Shown here: piece after piece, positions 61,112 to 64,000 of the stretch
Numbering within the stretch: the first letter of the stretch is position 1
Layout of the letters: each line of letters starts with the position of its first letter
DNA from: Stutzerimonas xanthomarina
Lineage (GTDB): Bacteria; Pseudomonadota; Gammaproteobacteria; Pseudomonadales; Pseudomonadaceae
Length of the DNA: 64,000 nucleotides
Direction: 5' to 3'
NCBI RefSeq assembly: GCF_003935375.1
Contig: NZ_RHQM01000003.1
Coordinates: forward strand, 248,001 to 312,000
Notes under the pieces: model-generated
The model's input: only the letters and a program-made list of their open reading frames with translations
What the model was told of the DNA's origin: nothing
The model's database searches: none
Made by a program: the position numbers and the translations under genes

Positions 61112-62587
61112 TCAGCGGAACGGCGGCTCGTCGAAGCTGCGCAGCTTGCGCGAGTGCAGCGAGTTGAGCTGGCTGCGCAGCAGTTCCAGTGCGGTGATGC
61201 CGATTTTCAGGTGCTGGGTCACGGCCCGCTCGTAGAACGCATTGGCCGAGCCGGGCAGCTTGATCTCGCTGTGCAGCGGCTTGTCCGATACGCAGAGCAA
61301 GGTGCCGTACGGCACCCGCAGGCGGTAGCCCTGGGCGGCGATGGTGCCGCTTTCCATGTCCACCGCTACCGCGCGCGAAAGGTTGATCAGCGGCCTTTCC
61401 TGCGCCCAGCGCAGCTCCCAGTTGCGATCGTCGTAGGTCAGCACGGTGCCGGTACGCAAACGCTTCTTCAACGCTTCGCCCTGTTCGCCGGTGACCGTCG
61501 CGGCGGCATCCTGCAGCGCCTGCTGCACCTCGGCCAGTGCAGGCAGCGGGATGTGCGGCGGCAGTACGCGATCGAGGATGCCATCGCGGCGCATGTAGGC
61601 GTGGGCCAGCACGTAGTCGCCGATGGATTGCGACTGCCGCAGCCCGCCGCAGTGACCGATCATCAGCCAGCAGTGCGGGCGCAGCACGGCGAGGTGGTCG
61701 GTGATGTTCTTCGCATTGGACGGGCCGACGCCGATGTTGACCAGGGTGATGCCGTGGCCGTCCTCGGCGATCAGGTGATAGGCCGGCATCTGGTAGCGGT
61801 GCCACATCACGCCACCGATGATCGCCTGCGCCTCGCCCTCCTCCATGCCGCGCTCGATGATCACGTTGCCCGGCAAGACCATGCGCGTGAAGCGGGTGTC
61901 GTCGCGCAGCATGTCGAGGCCGTGGCGGATGAACTGGTCGACGTAGCGGTGGTAGTTGGTCAGCAGGATCCACGGCTGTACGTGGCGCCAATCGCTGCCG
62001 GTGTAGTGCACCAGCCGGCGCAGCGAGAAGTCCACCCGCGCGCCATCGAACAGTGCCAGCGGATAGGGATCGGCGTGCTCCCAGTCGTAGAGCCCGTCGG
62101 CGATATCGTCGGTAGCGGCGGACAGGTCGGTACTGGGGAATACCCGCGCCAGCTCGGCGGCGGTCACGCCGGTGCCGGCCAGCTCGTCGCCCTGCTCGAT
62201 GACGTACGGATAAGGGATGTTGCGGTCGCTCATGCCGACCTCAACGGTGACGTTGAAGTCCTGGATCAGCGGTTTCAGCTGATCGAGCAGATAGGCGCGG
62301 AACGCCGCCGGATGGGTCACGGTGACGCTGTACACGCCGGGCGCCTGGACCTTGGCGTAGGCACGGGTCGAGGCCGGCACTTCGCCGTGGCACTCGTAGG
62401 TCAGGCGCAGCTGCGGGTAGCGGAACAGGTTGCGCTCCGCGGCGCTGGGCTCGGTGCGGCTGGTTACGTAGCGTTTGAGCGCCTGGTTTAGGGCCGCTGT
62501 GGCCTGCGCGTGCAGCTCGGCCAGCTTGTCGACCGCCTCCTCAGCGCAGGTGGCGACGGTGAAGGTTCTGGATTCGTTGGAAGTCAT
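61112..62587 (-). CDS. amn: AMP nucleosidase
   Basis: A 491-residue enzyme with the N-terminal AMN domain (about 180 residues, regulatory phosphate binding) and a C-terminal purine nucleoside phosphorylase-like domain (LMIGHCGGLRQSQSIGDYVLAHAYMRRDGIL and AVDMESGTIAAQGYRLRVPYGTLLCVSDKPLH). It cleaves AMP to adenine and ribose-5-phosphate. Length matches the family. It stands alone; the terminator of the upstream CoA-transferase gene separates them. Confidence 0.95.
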   Translation of the reverse strand: MTSNESRTFTVATCAEEAVDKLAELHAQATAALNQALKRYVTSRTEPSAAERNLFRYPQLRLTYECHGEVPASTRAYAKVQAPGVYSVTVTHPAAFRAYLLDQLKPLIQDFNVTVEVGMSDRNIPYPYVIEQGDELAGTGVTAAELARVFPSTDLSAATDDIADGLYDWEHADPYPLALFDGARVDFSLRRLVHYTGSDWRHVQPWILLTNYHRYVDQFIRHGLDMLRDDTRFTRMVLPGNVIIERGMEEGEAQAIIGGVMWHRYQMPAYHLIAEDGHGITLVNIGVGPSNAKNITDHLAVLRPHCWLMIGHCGGLRQSQSIGDYVLAHAYMRRDGILDRVLPPHIPLPALAEVQQALQDAAATVTGEQGEALKKRLRTGTVLTYDDRNWELRWAQERPLINLSRAVAVDMESGTIAAQGYRLRVPYGTLLCVSDKPLHSEIKLPGSANAFYERAVTQHLKIGITALELLRSQLNSLHSRKLRSFDEPPFR

Positions 62588-62716
62588 GGCTCATCCTGGC
62601 TTAACACACGGGCCTATCTTGGCTGCATTTGGTGACGGATGTATACGCAGCCGAGCGGTTGGAGCCGCATCCGAGACGCCGGCGCGCTGGAAATGAGCGC
62701 CGTCATCGGCGAAAAA

Positions 62717-62745
62717 AATCCGACGCCAGAGCCTGGCGTCGGATT
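62717..62745 (-). terminator. Intrinsic terminator of the CoA-transferase gene
   Basis: ATCCGACGCCAG and CTGGCGTCGGAT form a perfect 12-base stem; on the minus strand it is followed by a run of T. It lies about 60 bases past the stop at 62808 and before amn. Confidence 0.9.
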
Positions 62746-62807
62746 CGGGCACCGCTTCGAGCCCGCCGCCGATGCATTGCTGCATCAGCCGCACAGGCTC
62801 CTACCGA

Positions 62808-64000
62808 TTACTTGTCCAGCAGCATGGTGCCGTTCTTGGCGAAGTTGGCATGCCAGGAGAAGGCTTTTTCCAGCACGTGCGGGGTGTGGCCGCCACGCTG
62901 TTTCGCCTCTTCGAGGTAGGCGAGCGCCTGGGCCCTGTAGTCCGGGTGCATGCAGTTGTTGATGACTCGCGCCGCCGCCTCGACGGGCGCCAGCCCGCGC
63001 AGATCGGCATAGCCCTGCTCGGTGATGATCACGTCGACGTCGTGGTTGGTGTGATCCACGTGCGTGACGAACGGCACGATGGAGGAAATCTTGCCGTCCT
63101 TCGCCGTCGAAGTCGTCACGAAGATGCTGATACGTGCGTTACGGGCGAAGTCACCCGAGCCGCCGATACCATTCATCATGTGGGTGCCGTTGACGTGCGT
63201 GGAGTTCACGTTGCCGTAGATGTCGGCTTCCAGCGCAGTGTTGAAGGAGATGATCCCCAGCCGGCGGATCACTTCCGGATGGTTGGAGATCTCCTGCGGA
63301 CGGAACACCACCTTGCCGGCGTACTTGGCGAGGTCCGAGGCCAGGTTGTCCACGCGCTTCTTCGACAAGGAGAAAGCGGTGGCGGCGGCGAACTTCACCA
63401 CTCCGGCGTCGATCAGGTCGAAAACGCCGTCCTGCAGCACTTCGGAAGCGACGGTCAGGTCCTTGAACTCGGAAGTCTTCATGCCGGCCAGCACCGCGTT
63501 GGCCACCGAGCCCACACCGGACTGCAGCGGAGCCAGGCTGTTGGTCAGGCGTCCCAGCTTCACTTCCTCACGCAGGAAGTCCAGCAGGTTGTCGGCGATC
63601 TTCTGGGTTTCGGCGTTCGGCTCGAACAGCGGGGAAGGAATGTCCGGCTCGCTGGACAGCACGATACCGCGCACCTTGGCCGGATCGACCGGGATACCGA
63701 TCGAGCCGATGCGCTTGCTGACGTTGTAGACCGGGATGTCCTTGCGCGAATCCTCGCCGGCCGGGCCGGGAATGTAGATGTCGTGCATGCCTTCGTACTC
63801 GCGCGGAGCAGAAGTGTTCAGCTCGATGATCACGTGCTTGGCGTTCTGCACGAAGATCGGCGAGTTACCGACCGAACCGGTCGGGATGATCTGGCCATCC
63901 TCGGTGATCGCAGCCGCCTCGATGATGGCGTAGTCGACCTGTGGCAGCACGCCTTGACGCAGCAGTTCCGCGGTATGGGACAGGTGCTGGTCGATATAGA
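62808..64000 (-). CDS. Acetyl-CoA hydrolase/transferase family protein, partial
   Basis: The last ~397 residues of a CoA-transferase are present; the start lies beyond the window edge and the frame stays open to 64000. It has GSVGNSPIFV, the glutamate-containing FNTALEADIYGNVNSTHVNG and MMNGIGGSGDFARNA, typical of the succinate:acetate CoA-transferase/acetyl-CoA hydrolase group (AarC/Ach1/YgfH type). The Glu in ALEAD is the likely site of the glutamyl-CoA intermediate. It would move CoA between acetate and succinate or propionate. The exact acceptor is uncertain. A strong terminator follows. Confidence 0.9.
   Translation of the reverse strand, partial: YIDQHLSHTAELLRQGVLPQVDYAIIEAAAITEDGQIIPTGSVGNSPIFVQNAKHVIIELNTSAPREYEGMHDIYIPGPAGEDSRKDIPVYNVSKRIGSIGIPVDPAKVRGIVLSSEPDIPSPLFEPNAETQKIADNLLDFLREEVKLGRLTNSLAPLQSGVGSVANAVLAGMKTSEFKDLTVASEVLQDGVFDLIDAGVVKFAAATAFSLSKKRVDNLASDLAKYAGKVVFRPQEISNHPEVIRRLGIISFNTALEADIYGNVNSTHVNGTHMMNGIGGSGDFARNARISIFVTTSTAKDGKISSIVPFVTHVDHTNHDVDVIITEQGYADLRGLAPVEAAARVINNCMHPDYRAQALAYLEEAKQRGGHTPHVLEKAFSWHANFAKNGTMLLDK

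Noticed and set aside
61154..62491. A 445-codon frame opposite amn
   Set aside because: Shadow frame; amn motifs are complete on the minus strand.

Overview
The window is a high-GC gamma-proteobacterial chromosome segment that reads as a Pseudomonas/Stutzerimonas (P. stutzeri group) genome. The reasons are the xseB-ispA-dxs block, the order ureA-acetyltransferase-ureB, the urtABCDE urea importer, a PA4872-type oxaloacetate decarboxylase near urease, and abundant short palindromes of the GTAGGGTGG...CCACCCTAC type between genes. No tRNA, rRNA or CRISPR array was seen.

Layout. 1-8.1 kb is ordinary chromosome: the end of an IucA/IucC siderophore synthetase with a FhuF-type reductase, xseB-ispA-dxs for isoprenoid precursors, and single genes (NYN nuclease, YciC-like membrane protein, VOC protein, SDR, periplasmic binding protein). 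8,190-33,578 is a mobile island of about 25.4 kb inserted in the last codons of the helicase gene hrpB. The 3' tail of hrpB (21 codons) is left at 8,124-8,189 and the rest of the gene lies at 33,549-36,038 with a new nine-residue end. The island has the three-part layout of a GInt element: a ginABCD recombinase operon (three tyrosine-recombinase-type proteins plus a small coiled-coil protein) at one end, cargo, and a short A+T-richer far end, here with repeated ATTGACA boxes. The cargo is mainly defence: an ABC three-component (ABC-3C) system, a type I restriction-modification system (hsdMSR), an AbiEi-like DUF6088 protein without its toxin, a DUF3800/OLD nuclease/UvrD helicase operon resembling Gabija, small regulators, and unknown small genes. 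It also carries a complete second hrpB directly downstream of ginD, a likely replacement for the gene the island breaks.

36-40.6 kb returns to ordinary chromosome (FieF metal exporter, Lrp regulator, globin, RluE). 40.8-52.8 kb is a nitrogen-scavenging block: urtABCDE, ureD-ureA-acetyltransferase-ureB-ureC, and an NCS1 nucleobase-type permease. 57.9-60.8 kb holds ureEFG and a HupE/UreJ nickel transporter. I see matching sigma-54 (-24 GG / -12 GC) promoters with upstream NtrC-type dyads before urtA, ureD, ureE and, more weakly, the NCS1 gene. The block therefore looks like one NtrC regulon: import urea, assemble nickel urease, release ammonia. The rest of the right part holds a sensor kinase, a TraR/DksA zinc-finger protein, a TorF-like porin, oxaloacetate decarboxylase, a DMT exporter, AMP nucleosidase and a CoA-transferase cut by the window end.

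All functional names come from motif and family recognition by eye. No database search was run.
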